The translations under genes were made by a program, and so were the position numbers. The notes under the pieces are model-generated. The model searched no databases and was not told the DNA's origin. It saw nothing but the letters and a program-made list of their open reading frames with translations. From NCBI GenBank assembly GCA_037833965.1, contig AP031358.1, positions 8,130,001 to 8,194,000 on the forward strand: a DNA stretch of 64,000 nt, in the 5' to 3' direction. The DNA comes from Marchantia polymorpha subsp. ruderalis. Lineage: Eukaryota; Streptophyta; Marchantiopsida; Marchantiales; Marchantiaceae. Shown here piece by piece: positions 36,600 to 48,109 of this stretch; position 1 is the stretch's first letter, and every line of letters starts with the position of its first letter.

Positions 36600-39500
36600 C
36601 AATTGCAAACAAGTAATTGTAAAACCACCAAATGATTTCTTTTAATCTAGGTTATAATTAAGAATGAATGAAGTGGTTAAAATCGTCAGAAATTCTAGTG
36701 GAATGTTTACTTCACTTGGGTGAGTTGTAATAATGACATCAACCACTATTCTCTATATTAGAACACGGTTCTCTTCAATTTAATTGCCGACTTCTTAGGT
36801 ATATCCTATCTAGTAATCTGTGTGTAATATGTGAAACTAATTTTCAACGTTAGTTAAAGTAAAGTGGATTCTTGCATAAAAGAACATCGATTGCACATAA
36901 AGTTTGTGCTTTTACAATTTGTAATAAGGCAAGTAGTAATTTGTATTTCATATTTTTTCTCTCAAGTGAAAACTGTAAAATGTGAAAAATGAGACATAAA
37001 TTGAAACTCAAATGATTCAAAATGTACAGTATCATCACTTCGCCGAGGTTCACTATTTTATACCGTATTACCACGCAAACATTGTGGGATTGGAATGATG
37101 AGACACCATTCACCATGTGGTTTATGCTCTCCGTGAATTTTGCTAGAATTAGTTTTTCAAATATCTATAAAACAAATTCACATAATTTTTTTCCATCTGA
37201 TTTAATTTTGTCATCATTGAGGTGCGAGAAATAAAGCTGTATAATAGATTTTTTTCAGTCAGGGTTGATTTAATCACTGAACATGCACGCTAAATCATAT
37301 AAGATCGAATATTTAATTTTACATTTGATAAGCTATTTTCATAGGTAGTTGTACATAATTTGTATTCATAATAATTTACTTCTGGACAACCTTTATAATA
37401 AAGGTTGTCCAGAAGTAAAGTATTATGCTACACCTTTCAGTAATTACTTATAATTTTAGATTGTTTAAGACGGTACTTGAAGTACTGTATGTCAAACATT
37501 TCCGGCTCTTTGGAGCTTCACCTTAAAGCACAATGAGACTCTTTAGTGTTTCATCGGATGCGTTGATTTTGTATGTATGCATGAATACTTTTCTCTCACC
37601 ACAATATTGTGATCCACAATTCCGCCTCAACCTGTCTTTTCCAAAGAATCTGTGTTCCTTCACTGTTGCGTACAAGTTATGGGATGCTTCCTTCAACATC
37701 ATGCTTAAGACGCGATTATTCTAGCCATGTGTTCTGTGAGTTTGCGATTTTTGTACTAATGAAACCTCTCTTCAGTTCTCGCTCATGAGAGATGGCACAG
37801 AGGAAGAAACAAAAATACGAGTCATTATCACGCTCCTCACCTCGTGCTTCCAGCTCCTCACAAGAAACAAAATGTGTGAAAATGCTGGATAATTGATAAG
37901 ACAGTAATCTCAAATTTCAAGTTTCAATTTAATTTGAAAACCGAAGCAAGTTATTGACATGGAGCAAAACTTGATGACCTGCATTGAATATGTCTACTTC
38001 CAAAGTAGTATGTCTCTGATTACTCCTTCCAAACGCAAAAAATTGAAGTTTAAAAGGACCCGTCATAAATGATATCTATGGCATATTTACACCCCTGAAG
38101 TTTTACCCATCAAATTGTAAGCTGAACTTACAGAGATTTAGTAAAGTTAGTTTCCAAGGCCTTGTTGTTAGTAATTGCTAGGTATACTGCCCATGCAGTG
38201 GTTTGTTGAATGGAAACCGGAAAAACAAGCTAGGCTGCTGCAAAATTCTACGCCTTTGACAATGAAATATAGAGAAGCAAATATATGACAAGATAAAAGG
38301 ATCAAGTATATATACGAACAGATAAACGGAATAAGTCTGTTACTCGCTTGCATCAAAGAACATCCCCTCATATAATCACCTAGACTAAACTCCTACTTTA
38401 TGAGCAAATTTTCCTGTAACGCAAGATTCTTGAGATTTCGGTTTTTTGTAGCAAAAAACATTCATCTTTAACAGCAGTGTAGACTGCGCGACCCTTGCAC
38501 AGCATGTACCCTCTGCTTCATGAACGCCACAACATACTTCCAAGCATATCTAAGTTATGAGTGCCCCAACAGATAGCTTACACACATCAATCTACTCTCA
38601 CATTCCGATGGGCTCTTCTTACATTGTTTATCCATGGCTCTAAACATTTGCCTGCACCACTCTGTTCCATCTGCATTTCTTTATGATGTAGTTAGTCATT
38701 AGGCAGCTTGCGCAGCTTCGGATAGTGTCTACGACCAGGAAAATCCGTACCATTCTGTAATGACTCGGACTAGTTGTGATGAACAGAAACCATGAGCAAA
38801 GAGCAGGCTTTGTAACTTAATTATACAGCCCAGTTCAGGAGGCATTTTTGGCAATACTGATTTCCCTTTGTATAAGCTTGCACACCTACCCAATCATCTT
38901 TCCATCGGACTGTCCCTAATTACTTAATACATTCTGGTACTCAGATGAGAGGCACTACTCTCATGATGAAGAAATTTGCCAGAACTCTCTACCATCTCCA
39001 GTTACATCCGGTTAAACCATTAGCCACAGGGCCCATCATAAGGAGCTGAAGCAGATAGACTATTTTTGCTTCCGTGACTCTTATAGAGTCGGCAAAATCA
39101 TCCACAAAGAAAGTCGCTCTGCAATAACGGGAATTTACCTCACTCATGCAACACAAACGAAAAGAATGAGTAAAACTGTTTCGCTGTACCAGGATAGTAT
39201 TGAAGAAGAATCACAATGATATTACATCAAAATCCAAGGATGAATTCTTCTGTACTAAAGACGTGCTCTCATAGAAAGTCGTGTTCTCGTGATCAGTTGT
39301 ACGTTGCTGCATCTTGCAAGAACATCACATCGAAGGGCAAATTCAGAGAAGCAGCCACACAAGATAAGGTTTACAGTTAACACCAAGATTCGAACTCCTT
39401 GACGTCGCTACCGCCCACCCATCTGCTGATCTAATTACGTGATACTGCCGGGGGTCAAGAAGGACTTTGCTCACTACTGGTGTACAGTTTGGTGGGACCA

Positions 39501-39842
39501 ACCAAGTTGAGTCAGATTCTCCTGCGCATTTGCCTGCCCGTTCGTCCACGTCAGTAGTGATTTGTGCGAGAATTAACATCTAATACCTGCATAAAATTAG
39601 CATTCGAAGCCAAGCCAAAATCGCCCCTAGATACTATTACTCACACCAGAACAAACACTTCTTAAGTACATGTGCCCTCTCTTCATGTGTGGCTTCGATT
39701 TGGCCTGTCAATGAACAGTCCAAATGTGTCACTCGTAATGGTATGAATATTTGAAAAGGTCATGAGAAGCAAAAAATTACACTCCCTTCACCAAAGTAAA
39801 ATACTGTCTAATGTGTCGGATTGTATGGGTTTAGAGGTCAGA
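36600..39842. other. Intergenic, partly AT-rich, no gene recognised
   Basis: 36.6-37.45 kb is AT-rich and holds the strong hairpin at 37375-37419. From 37.5 to 39.8 kb composition is ordinary. The last part should hold the 3' end of the minus-strand QSOX transcript. Frames such as 39343-39579 minus show no motif. Confidence 0.4.
37375..37419. repeat. Perfect hairpin, 21-base arms, 3-base loop
   Basis: The left arm at 37375-37395 begins TTTACTTCTGGACAACC. After a 3-base loop the exact reverse complement runs 37399-37419. Outside the perfect arms the flanks (ATAA / AGTATTAT) remain partly complementary. Confidence 0.93.
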
Positions 39843-42800
39843 TTAGTACTTGCGCTTTTTCTGTTGTAAACGCCAACAGCAGGCTGCCACTCCAAATCCA
39901 CAACTAGCCATAGCGATGCCTGCGGCTGCTCCCACCGGCACGGCAACTGAGTTGTTGGTAAGGGTTTCTTCTACTTTATCATTTTCACTATGTCTGCTTT
40001 TGGTGGTAATCTTTGTACTTTCTTGAACTGCGACCTCTAGAGAATCCCCGTATATTTTCCTCAAAAAGATATACACTTCGTCCTCATCCCATTCGAACTC
40101 ATCGTCAGTATCTCCATGCTTTCTGCATGAGGTGCACATTCGCTTGGGAGGCCACTGTAGTTTCGGCCTCGAAGGTTGAACTTTGTTCACAATGTCTTCA
40201 TCTGCGAGTCGTTTGTTCACCTGACATCCTCACGATGTTATTCACTAGTGCTCAAATATTGTGGCTAGAGACTCCATGCAGGATATAACTGCTCGACACT
40301 TGAAATACATATGTACGTTATTTTCCGTTTTAAAATAAAACAGAACAATAGTAAGAGACAGGAGGAGTTAAACAGAACATGAAACCAAAGTATTTATTTG
40401 ATGCCCGTATCAAATCAAATGAAGCATGTATTAATCTTCCATTCAACTTATGAGGAAGGTTGACAGACTTACCTCATTATGTGCACGCCACAACCACAAC
40501 GCCAAGGTACGACGGGTGGTTACAGTCTCAGCAGCACTGCGTACAAGAAGAACAGAATAATTTAGGAAAAGCAGATCGTACTGACTTAAAGAAAAGGTAA
40601 AAGACTATGTACATATTCAAAACTTCAATCATTACCTCGCGCTCATTTTCATGAAATGCTCACGACAGTCGTCGCATAAAAAAAAGTTCTCGACAAATCC
40701 ACGAATGGTCCGCATAGCACCATTGCTTTCCGCGTCATCGACTCGAACTGACAGAGCATGAAAAAGATACCACAAGCCGCAACTGCCACAACATCCATTT
40801 CCAAGTCCTTTCAGATGTTGATTCAGCCTAGGATAATCCGAACATTCACAACTTGATCAAAGATACAATGATAACAGGTATTTCATACATCCGAGACAAG
40901 ATACTCTCTTTCAAAGCAAAAGAAGAATGTTGAGAACCAAGTACATACCTGTAACCATTGTTTTCTGCCTTGCACGTAGTCTGCAAGATGTGATATTTTC
41001 TTTACTCAGCTGACATTTAGCAAGATCAAAATCCATTAAAAGGGTTATAATGCTCAAACCAAGTTAGGAACATGCCAGAACACACACCCAGTGTTTACTT
41101 GGGAGTTTCTCTCCGCATACGTGAAGCCGTTTCAGTGCACCCACATCACCCACCAGCTTCTCACTTTGAATAATCCCTGTGAAGTGATCGTCAAACTCTG
41201 ATACATGCTCTCCAGGCCAAGCATCTTTGATATTCTGAAGAACTTCCGCACTACCTGCACGACACCTATAGAAAACCAAAAAAGGAACAGGTTGGTACAT
41301 AACTTCAGAGTTTGTAATCGCCAATTTTTACAATTTATAAGAAGAATGTACTTCAGGAAAATAAAGAAAGCAAACCTTTTAGAAGGATGATGAACCACCA
41401 GAAGTTGCAAGAATCGGATGAAAGGAGTTCGATGTTTGGAGCTTAAAAGCTGCAAAGTATTATATACACAAAGAATCAAATAAGGTATACACAATCCGTC
41501 GTCTTGAGACAGAGTTCCACAGAGCACTCTGGTGAAGATTGACCTTTTGGAATTTGCTTCTTACAAGTACATGCATCATGTACTCTGGTAGGAGACTCAC
41601 ATTAAGCTTACAATCATGTCTAACTCTAAACTTATATCACAATAATTGTAGGTTCCAACAAAACTAAAACTCCTCAAGTCTGTTGATGAAAGCACAGTTC
41701 TACATGGACAGAACATACCTTTTGAGTTAAGATAATTTCGTAAGCCTGGGCAGTTGCTTCCTCGATATCTTGGATGGATGCAACCATCTTCTCTAACAAA
41801 TCAAGATAGAGAAAATCAGCTTAGATATCTTCCAGAATATCGCCGAGCACAATATCAATATGATGGGTACTTAGAGTGAAACCCATTAACAAAAAACAGG
41901 CAGCAGAAACAAACCTGTCTTGAGGCCAGGCCAGTGGTTTGTGCACTCTGTTTTTGCTCATTAGCTGATTCGAATGTGTATGATCTGCAAGAAGATGTCA
42001 ATGACCTCAGTCCAAATATTTCTCTCTACTTCAGATAACAAATTATTTGGCAGCTCATAACAGAGAACTTTTGCGACCGAACACTTGTTGCAAAGAAAAA
42101 AGAATAAAAAAAAAGGACAAACCGGTCAAGCCGCTTGTTGATCCATTCCAACAGACTATTCGCGTTGTAAGCTGCTTTGATAGGTATTTGTTCTAGAACA
42201 GGATCTTGCTCCGAGGTTCTGCTGCCCCAAGCTAAGGCAGTGGGTTTGGCCCACAAGAGTGTTGGCCAACGTAAAACAGAAAATCTCTGACACAATTTCT
42301 GATTGATCTGTGCTGTCGTGTCACCAAGACGAAAGAAATTCAAGATTACCAAATAATACTGAAAAACTCCACACAAACAAAGTAAAGGGCGACAGTTGCC
42401 GCCATGTACTCTACTCAAGTGAGATAATCCTTAGCAACAAAAAGTTTCCAATATGAACAAAATCCCGATCCGGTTGTTGGATTCTGGATATTGAGATTAA
42501 ATTCAAATCCAGAATCCAAATCCAGATGAACATTCAGTACACATACAGATATCAGGAAGTGAGGTATGTGTCCTGGAACAACAATTTAAAGGACTGAAAA
42601 CGGACAACGAAACCACCCATGTGTATCAGTCATGAAAGGTCGAATGCACACAACAATGAGAGTCAATGATGAATCTGAAACATCTGAGACGTAATTTACT
42701 GTATACTGAAAATGAACATTAAGTGGTCACAGAACTAGTCCCTCCAGATGGACTATCGATTACATGCAAAAAACTCACAATAGGAAGATAGTATCAAGAC

Positions 42801-43810
42801 CTCAAATTAATTCGTATGGACTCTAAGTATTGCTTACACAACCTAAATTTTCATAATTGCCTTATTAGTTAAGAAGATAACTCTAATCCAATCATAAATA
42901 CTCACCTCATCTGCACAATCCACTTTGGCCAGCAGGACAACATCTGGATACGCGGCATCTGGTCCATTGAACAGCCTCGCTACTTTCTCATAATGAGGCT
43001 GCAAATGCATTTGATTGATAAATTTCATCAGTGAGGAATGACAACAAGTAGCTCGTTAAAGCTTGACTATGAGTACCACAGAAAAAATTTACGCACTTTC
43101 TCACCTTGAACTTTTGACATGCCGGGCACCTGCATCAGAAGGCCTCACTCGTTAGATAAAAGCAAAATCTATATCGAACGAATAACCATACATAATTTGC
43201 GCAAAACTGAATAAATTGGTGTTTCCAGACTGCTTCCACATGAAAGTTCTGATTATTGAGAAAATGTAGGCCACAGCCTACGTTCTTTCAACGCAACATT
43301 CCAGCTAAATTCAGTCTCTCATATGCTAAACATAGACATTTTCGTCGGGAATGGACAGCAAATCAATTGATTCTCCTCGATGTACAGGAAACACAGACAA
43401 CAATCCTCGACAGGTTACTGTGTTGCGAAGAAGCTACAAGGAATCAAAACGATACAGTTTGTCACAGTCCTCCAAACCCTACGACTGCACGATCCACCCA
43501 GAACAGCGTACCATCGATTGTAAAACTCAACCAGGGCCCAACTGGCAGGTGCAGCCCACAATGAGGTATTGAAATTATCCATCGTGAGCTCAAGCCCGAC
43601 ATCCTTCTCGTCTTTCTTTCCTCCATCACCTAAACTCCGTGACCAGCTTACTCCCGTATGCCCATACACTGTCAGCAGCAAAACCATGAAAAGGACCAGC
43701 TTCTTGGGTCTCCATAAAACCCACATTTCAACACTCCACCCCTCGAGATCAGATTCTCGCCGAGTGAGCTTCTCCCCCGCCTTTCTCCAGAACGTCCTCT
43801 TTCCCGACAC
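39843..43810 (-). CDS. QSOX1: Quiescin sulfhydryl oxidase (plant QSOX type)
   Basis: FAD-dependent enzyme that oxidises protein thiols to disulfides, passing electrons to oxygen, in the secretory pathway or cell wall. Exons: 43810-43512, 43129-43105, 42998-42906, 42307-42123, 41984-41915, 41790-41719, 41449-41376, 41265-41088, 40980-40949, 40827-40636, 40536-40473 and 40220-39843. All join in phase, giving 553 residues from 43810. The Met at 43726 (525 residues) places a signal peptide (KKLVLFMVLLLTVYGHTG) near the N-terminus and may be the real start. The thioredoxin domain has WCPAC at about 100-104, followed by PHYEKVARLFNGPDAAYPDV and KVDCADE. The Erv/ALR domain has CGSCGLWYLFHALSVRV and the active-site FFLCDDCREHF (Cys 394 and 397), then LALWLWRAHNEVNKRL for FAD binding. 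A third CxxC (MCTSC, 457-460) follows. As in plant members there is one thioredoxin domain and a C-terminal membrane helix near 520-540, ending in KKRKY. Confidence 0.95.
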
Positions 43811-43820
43811 CTCTCCGCGC

Positions 43821-43858
43821 TTCTCCCCTTCTCCCTTCTCCCTTCTCCCTTCCCCCCA
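43821..43858. repeat. Pyrimidine-rich tract at the QSOX start
   Basis: Four TTCTCCC-type units in tandem followed by CCCCCC, just upstream of the first QSOX Met. On the transcribed strand it is a GGGAGAA purine run. Such CT/GA tracts are common near plant core promoters and 5' leaders, and this one is nearly a mirror repeat, so it could also form triplex DNA. Confidence 0.6.
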
Positions 43859-44249
43859 CCAGCCTTAAAAGTTTGTGGATCCCACACAACTTTGAGAAAC
43901 AGACGCCAATGACTCGATCCCTCCTTCACTCCCTCCCTCGAGAACGCTCCTCGTGGAATGAAGGGCACAAAAGTCGGGGCAGAGCAATAAGAGCTCTGCC
44001 TGAACCTTTTCGGGCTTTTCCTCGTTTCCTTTGAGGGGGCGACCAAATCGCATGAATGCTATTTGCTACTGAAGATGACGCGCGACAGTACAGTACAGTA
44101 GCAAGGCCGAAGTCCCACAACTGACTTCTCCCGGCCGGACGTTAATGAACTCTGACCATGGTTTTTGTCGCCATTGGGTACTTCTACCTCCAACGTTAAA
44201 TGCTCGCTTTCCCCAGATCGTACCATAGCGACCAGTTCTTTCGACATTC

Positions 44250-46160
44250 ACGATATCTTTCCAAATGAGTCATACGCCGCAACATATTTCTTTGTCCCCT
44301 TTCCAAACCATTTTTACCTCTCAACCACAAACCTGCCTTTTTCTTTGTTATCTCTATCATTCCATCTCCTCGTTTCCAAAAGTTTATATTGCGAGACTAT
44401 GCAACATAGCACATGATTGACACATTTTGCAATCAGCACACTATACAAGAATTAAGTAGGATAGATTGAAAATGCGGGATTGTAAAAAGTTCGAGATACT
44501 TTGTGCTTCAAACTAATCGGTTTCTCAAAAGCCCTTACCCTTAAGAACAATTCTATCCTGACGAGGAAGCGGATAGTAAATCATCAGGTAAACTGCTGAC
44601 GTGCTGGATGCAGAAAACTTTTCGAATCCGATATCATGTTGACAAATTTCAAGTTGCCACGTTCTATTCTAGGCCAAAATTTATATGCGGCCGTTGACAA
44701 ATTGACCAACGATCAATAATACAAAGTCAAATCCATTTTACTCTATGAACTCTTCATGAAACTTGACCATGCTAATATGCTAGTAGACATGAGATAAAAA
44801 TGTATTTTGTGAATATTCAAGTACCATTGTAACTTCCAATATTCCGTCAAACATTTCATTATATTATATGTCACCATATAATAAACTTAATACTCATATG
44901 GAAAATAGTTTGTTAGTTTCATAATTTTTAGTTCTTTGGTAAATAGATCAGGCCTGTGTGACCCAAAGGGTCAAAATGCTTAAAAACAAAATACAAACGA
45001 CCAATATCATATATTTGCATCGCACTTATAATAATGTAATTTTTGCTAATCTTCATTGATGAATAATATCATTAATGGAAATCATATAAAATCTAGTATG
45101 AACAAGATGATGAAGTACTTTTTGTAATTTTTCTAAATTGTTATTAAAACCTGCAAAACAATTCAATTTTACTTAAAATGAAAAAAAAAACACATTGTGT
45201 TGATAATATATAGATTTTATTTTAATTTCAAAATTTGCATCTAATATCATGTTCATGTTTATATACATATGGAATACGCATGTTTTTTTATCTTTAAAAT
45301 GTTTATACATGATATTTAAGTCTAGTTCACAAATGTCAGACTAGCAAGTACTTTTTCATCAAGAAAATAACCTAACATCCTATTACGTGATGGTAGTTTA
45401 TGATTTTGCAAACATTGTGTGCAAATTAGGCAATATCAAATTGCTTCTAATATTGATTTTAGTCATAAAAATAAAAATTTGGAACAAAACAAGAATGTGT
45501 GAAATTTATCATCTATTTATTCACATTCTATAAATGTTCATTATTATACAGCATAATTGAACATTTAAATATTGTTTGTATGATTATTTTAAGGTTTCCC
45601 ATTTGATTTTTTTATATTTTCAAATTAAAAGTTCAAGTTGAGACTTACATTGTCAAAATAGGATATATAATATAATGAAAAAAAATTACAAATTATATTT
45701 TTTTTAAATGTTTCATCAACTTGTGAACTTATTACAATGTATAAAATATGAAAGTAGTCAAACATTTTGAAACAAGCAAAAATACTTATTGAATCAATCA
45801 AGTATATTGAATGACTTTGATCAAACACACAAACTTATTTGATAAACCTATTACATCTCACTGTATATAATTACGGCATGTCATTACATCTCATATATAT
45901 ATATAACTGACAAACTAACATTTTTGATAATCTTTAATTACAATGCACATACTTTTACACCATAGTAGTACAATGGGTATCCAATACCCATTCATATACA
46001 TGGCACAATGGGTAGATCTTGGGTATGATTTTGGATGCATGTATGAGTAATGGATGCATACTAAGAACCTGAGCTTTAAAACGACTAAGTTAGCAGATTA
46101 TAGGGCGACTTGTTGAATTGTAGTCCTAGTGATAGCTATTGTACTGCGCCACATTAATAG
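44250..46160. other. Intergenic, mostly AT-rich
   Basis: Beyond the QSOX promoter the DNA becomes strongly AT-rich from about 44.6 kb. Short features are an (AT)n run near 45893-45905 and a small hairpin at 45972-45992 (AATGGGTAT / ATACCCATT). No gene seen. Confidence 0.45.
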
Positions 46161-47480
46161 CTATTAATAGATAATTGGTGCACTGTGCTTAAGCCTCGGC
46201 AAGGTAAGGTAAAAGGTAACCGGTTAAGACATGGGACTCTACCTTTACCCTACCTTTTACGTTACACGTAGCACTATGATCTACCTTTGACCTTTACCTC
46301 TACCTTATAGTAATTATCCGGTTACCTGGTACGAATTTAAAAGGTTTAAAAGTTACCCTTACCGTGAACCTATTAGCGTTACCTGGTAAATCTACCTTTA
46401 CTAGTATGAGAGTCGTAGCTTGATAGGGGATGTGACAGCAGCAGGGAGGTTGACTGTGGAGGAAATGACAGAGTTTTTTGAACTTACAAGAACTGAGACA
46501 CTCACTGTACACAAGATTGAGTTGGAGTTGACTGTAGTATCAGAAGGTTAAATCTTCGATGAGAAGATCATGGCAATGCGAGTCTTTGATTGGAGGTATG
46601 TAAAGGAGCTATGCAAGTCAAGTCGATACTTGGCTCCACAACTACTTAGAGTCACCTTGATATATGGATGACCATTTAAAGATCTGCAAAGTTCTGGTTC
46701 GGAGAGTCTAGCAGAGCTTGCTGCACGCTAAGCCGAATGAATTCTGCTTTGCAGCGATCTTTCTCAAACAGGCTATGAGAGCACTATTGCGGTGATAAGG
46801 ACGAAGTTCCAGGCTGTGTGTGTGCCCATGAGTTATGACGTGCAAAACTCTTGTTGCTTGTGGCGAAGAATTATCTTTGTCATTGTCTTTCAAGACTACA
46901 TGAGAGAGCAAATGTAACTAAACTATGTTACATTCTGACCTGCTATCTCCTTCAATGATAGACCCGATGTTAAATGGTGTTGCAACTGCATGTAACTTCC
47001 TGACGTCGTATACCCTTCAACGATAAACCCTGTAAAAAAAGACCGCAAGATTAGTGCAACTAATTGAAAGAAAAGTAAACTATTAGCAAAATAAAATTTC
47101 ATAAAATTATGCAACTAAGCTATTGAGATCAGAATTACCAATTCGAGATAAACCGTGCATTGCTATTTTCTAGATCTTGTCGTCTGGGAGCATGTGCAGA
47201 ATGCCACTGAGTAATTCTTTCAGTGTACACGTTTTTGCTTTTCGTGTGTATGAGGTTTGTCAGGGAGAATGTGCAGAAAAATGTTCACGGTTTTTTTTTC
47301 GCAAGTTACCCAATAATTAGCAGGTAACCCGCGACTCTCTACCTTTATTCTACCTTTACCTTACTCTATAGCCAAACGTATTACCTTAACATTTAACTTT
47401 TACACTTTTACCGGGTAACCCTAAAGGTTTACCTTACCTTAGCGAGACTTAATTGTACTAATTAACTATTAATTGTCATA
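46161..47480. mobile_element. Terminal-inverted-repeat element rich in AGGTAA motifs
   Basis: 46189-46213 and 47428-47452 are inverted copies that share TTAAG(C/T)CTCG and AAGGTAAGGTAAA, 22 of 25 positions by eye. Similarity continues outward (ATTAATAG then TAATT), so the true ends are probably near 46161 and 47480. Inside both ends are clusters of GGTAA/TTACC (CTCTACCTTTACC on the left, CTCTACCTTTATTC on the right), like subterminal transposase-binding repeats of hAT elements. No intact transposase frame lies between, so it is non-autonomous or dead. Target duplication is unclear. Confidence 0.6.
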
Positions 47481-47673
47481 AACTTGCAGTCATAGTCTAT
47501 TTTTCTTGCTTAGTGCTAATTAGCTATTAATTTAATTTTAGTGTGTCACTTTGATTAGCATAATCTAATGTTGGTAGAACTTTGTTTTTTTAGACTTTTA
47601 AATCATTACCGGCACGGGTAGAATCTCAAAGCACAAATGTTTTGTTTTCACCTCCGAGATAGTCATCACGTAT

Positions 47674-48101
47674 ATGTTTTTTGATAAGCACATCGTCATC
47701 AAGCAAGAAAAGGAGATGATGATGATAGTGGGGGTCAATTATTACGCAAACAACATGCGTCTCATAGCGAATTGGCTCTCAATGTGCTCATCTAAACCGT
47801 ACTTTACATCAGATCAAGCAGCATTGGTCGAGTCACAATCAATGAGCTGCTCGCCAACATGATGACAATTAGCCGTAACATTGATTTACGAGCTCTAAAC
47901 GACGGGGAAAAGCTCATCCTTGGACTCAATAAGCATTTCAACCCGGGCTTGAACGTGACATGTACTTTCAACTTCTGGACGGACGCAGTCAAGAAGAGCT
48001 TGTACATGTTCATCATCGTTCATTACATCGATGAGATGTTCAATCTATACGTTCGCATGCTGCACGTAAGGCACATTGAGGAAACCAGTCACACGACATA
48101 G
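47674..48101 (+). pseudogene. hAT transposase relic
   Basis: Two overlapping frames (47674-47862 and 47859-48101) appear to be one coding stretch broken by a frameshift. The second holds TFNFWTDAVKKSLYMFIIVH followed by YIDEMFNLYVRMLHVRHIEE, matching the hAT segment in which W-T, S-Y-M, H-Y-I-D and a following R-V-L/H-I are conserved. Only this short N-terminal part of the catalytic region remains, and no C-terminal dimerisation domain was found downstream. G+C is higher than in the AT-rich DNA that follows. It lies 200 bases outside the AGGTAA element, so a link between the two is possible but not shown. Confidence 0.65.
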
Positions 48102-48109
48102 ATGGTCGA

